Source: Chthoniobacterales bacterium
GTDB taxonomy: Bacteria > Verrucomicrobiota > Verrucomicrobiia > Chthoniobacterales > JACTMZ01
Assembly: GCA_017853515.1 (NCBI GenBank)
Contig: JAFMJK010000028.1
Location: 1 to 14,759 of the forward strand
DNA: 14,759 nucleotides
Reading direction: 5' to 3'
Shown: in pieces, positions 13,716 to 14,759 of the stretch
Numbering within the stretch: position 1 is the stretch's first letter
How the letters are laid out: every line of letters begins with the position of its first letter
The notes under the pieces: model-generated
What the model was told of the DNA's origin: nothing
Database searches by the model: none
The model's input: only the letters and a program-made list of their open reading frames with translations
Position numbers and translations under genes: made by a program

Positions 13716-14759
13716 TCAAATCACAGGATAATCCGTATACCCCTTGGCCCCCGGCGTGTAGAACGTCGTCTGATCCGGCGCATTGAGCGCTGCGCCCGAC
13801 TGCACGCGCGCCGGCAAATCGGGATTCGCCAAAAACGGTGTCCCGAAGGCGACGGCATCGAGTTTCTTTTCCGCGATCGCTGCCGCCGCTTCCTCCGGCG
13901 AGTAACCCATGTTGCCCACCAGCACCCCGCGATACGCCGAACGCGCCGCGGTGATCACATCCCCGCTTTGCTGGCCGAGGAAATCGGCGCGCATGACATG
14001 CCAATAGGCCAGCCCGAGCCCGCTCAGTTTCTCGCCGAGCCAAGCGACAAGTCCGATCGGATCGCTGTCGGTCATGCTGTTGTAACTATTGAGCGGCGAA
14101 TTGCGCAGACCCACACGTTCCGCGCCCCACACGCCCGATACCGCTTCGAGCACTTCGAGCAGCAACCGCGCACGATTCTCGATCGGTCCGCCATACGGGC
14201 CAGTCCGCTTGTTAGCCCCATCGCGCAGAAATTCATCGAGCAAGTAACCGTTCGCCCCGTGCAGCTCGACGCCATCGAAGCCGGCCGCCTTCGCGTTCTC
14301 CGCCGCCTTTTTGAAGCCGGCCACGATCCCCGGAATCTCGGCGTCGGATAATTCCCTCGGCACAACATACGGTTTCTTTCCTTCGGGAGTGTTCACTTCG
14401 TCACCCGTGATCGCTATCGCGCTCGGCGCCACCGGTTGCGCGCCGTTGTTGAAGAACGGATGACACGCCCGTCCCCCGTGCCAAATCTGCAGAAAGATCC
14501 GTCCGCCCGCTCCATGCACCGCATCGGTCACGATCTTCCACCCCGCCACCTGAGCGTCATTGTAAATCCCGGGTTCGGCATAGAACGCCGAATTGCCCTC
14601 CATCGCCATGGTCGCCTCGGCGATGATCAAGCCCGCGGTGGCCCGCTGCGCGTAGTATTGCGCCATCAGCGTCCCCGGCACATGCCCGGGTTCCGCGCGG
14701 CACCGGGTGAGGGGAGCCATGAACAAACGGTTGGGGACTTCCATCGCGCCCACGCGCAA
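13716..14759 (-). CDS. Old Yellow Enzyme-family alkene reductase (NemA-like), 5' end outside window
   Basis: FMN-dependent NAD(P)H oxidoreductase that reduces activated C=C bonds, nitro compounds or nitrate esters. About 347 residues are visible. The edge codon TTG is probably the internal Leu of the family's 'LxxPLRVGxxEzPNR' start, so the true start lies roughly 6-12 codons beyond the window. Seen: VGAMEVPNRLFMAPLTRCRA, YYAQRATAGLIIAEAT, FLQIWHGGRACHP, then GFDGVELHGANGYLLDEFLR with the substrate-binding His-x-x-Asn pair, TGPYGGPIENRARLLLE, and the phosphate-binding VLVGNMGYSPEEA with AFGTPFLANPDLPAR. The HGAN form is the one in OYE and many NemA homologues. A hairpin-T terminator follows. 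The physiological substrate is unknown. Confidence 0.94.
   Translation of the reverse strand: MRVGAMEVPNRLFMAPLTRCRAEPGHVPGTLMAQYYAQRATAGLIIAEATMAMEGNSAFYAEPGIYNDAQVAGWKIVTDAVHGAGGRIFLQIWHGGRACHPFFNNGAQPVAPSAIAITGDEVNTPEGKKPYVVPRELSDAEIPGIVAGFKKAAENAKAAGFDGVELHGANGYLLDEFLRDGANKRTGPYGGPIENRARLLLEVLEAVSGVWGAERVGLRNSPLNSYNSMTDSDPIGLVAWLGEKLSGLGLAYWHVMRADFLGQQSGDVITAARSAYRGVLVGNMGYSPEEAAAAIAEKKLDAVAFGTPFLANPDLPARVQSGAALNAPDQTTFYTPGAKGYTDYPVI

Noticed and set aside
11614..14043. An 809-codon open frame on the minus strand running across lpdA and the GYF_2 gene
   Set aside because: It is antisense to lpdA, which has complete family motifs, and its translation is rich in His/Asp/Gly/Arg as expected from the reverse of GC-rich codons. 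It is a shadow.

Overview
The window is GC-rich bacterial chromosome with tightly packed genes and no tRNA, rRNA, CRISPR array, insertion sequence or phage gene that I can see. Taxonomy is inference only. The features pointing to the Verrucomicrobiota/PVC area, at modest confidence, are the E1alpha/E1beta-type pyruvate dehydrogenase genes, a GYF_2-domain membrane protein, almost no Shine-Dalgarno sequences, and short heptamer-period repeats in the gaps.

Left half (1-6342, all minus strand, read right to left): cytidine deaminase, mnmG (gidA), an aldo/keto reductase, an ECF sigma factor, its single-pass membrane anti-sigma factor, a secreted protein of unknown function, and a class-III aminotransferase of GabT type that runs off the left edge. 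mnmG/aldo-keto reductase and sigma/anti-sigma are each joined by a 4-base ATGA overlap, which fixes the starts and suggests translational coupling. Three perfect 14-bp copies of the ParB/Spo0J binding palindrome (GTTCCACGTGGAAC) lie in about 1.3 kb: two inside mnmG and one in the gap just before it. This looks like the chromosomal centromere (parS cluster) and suggests the window is near the replication origin, although no oriC, DnaA-box cluster or parAB genes are visible.

Right half: a divergent region (6343-6604) separates the minus-strand block from a plus-strand pyruvate dehydrogenase cluster of pdhA (E1alpha), pdhB (E1beta) and pdhC (E2, one lipoyl domain). It is followed by rluE (23S rRNA pseudouridine synthase), an oppositely oriented fpg-like DNA glycosylase, and lpdA (E3). 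The four PDH subunits would together convert pyruvate to acetyl-CoA, but E3 is cut off from the others by rluE and fpg. Further right on the minus strand are a GYF_2-domain membrane protein and an Old Yellow Enzyme-type flavin reductase, cut by the right edge and ending in a probable intrinsic terminator.

The two most notable signals are the parS cluster in and beside mnmG, and five short arrays of degenerate heptamers in the gaps of the pdhA-lpdA region. Each array has its own core word but the same 7-base period. rluE starts inside one array and ends inside another. No stretch longer than about 300 bases lacks a gene; the longest gap is 6343-6604.
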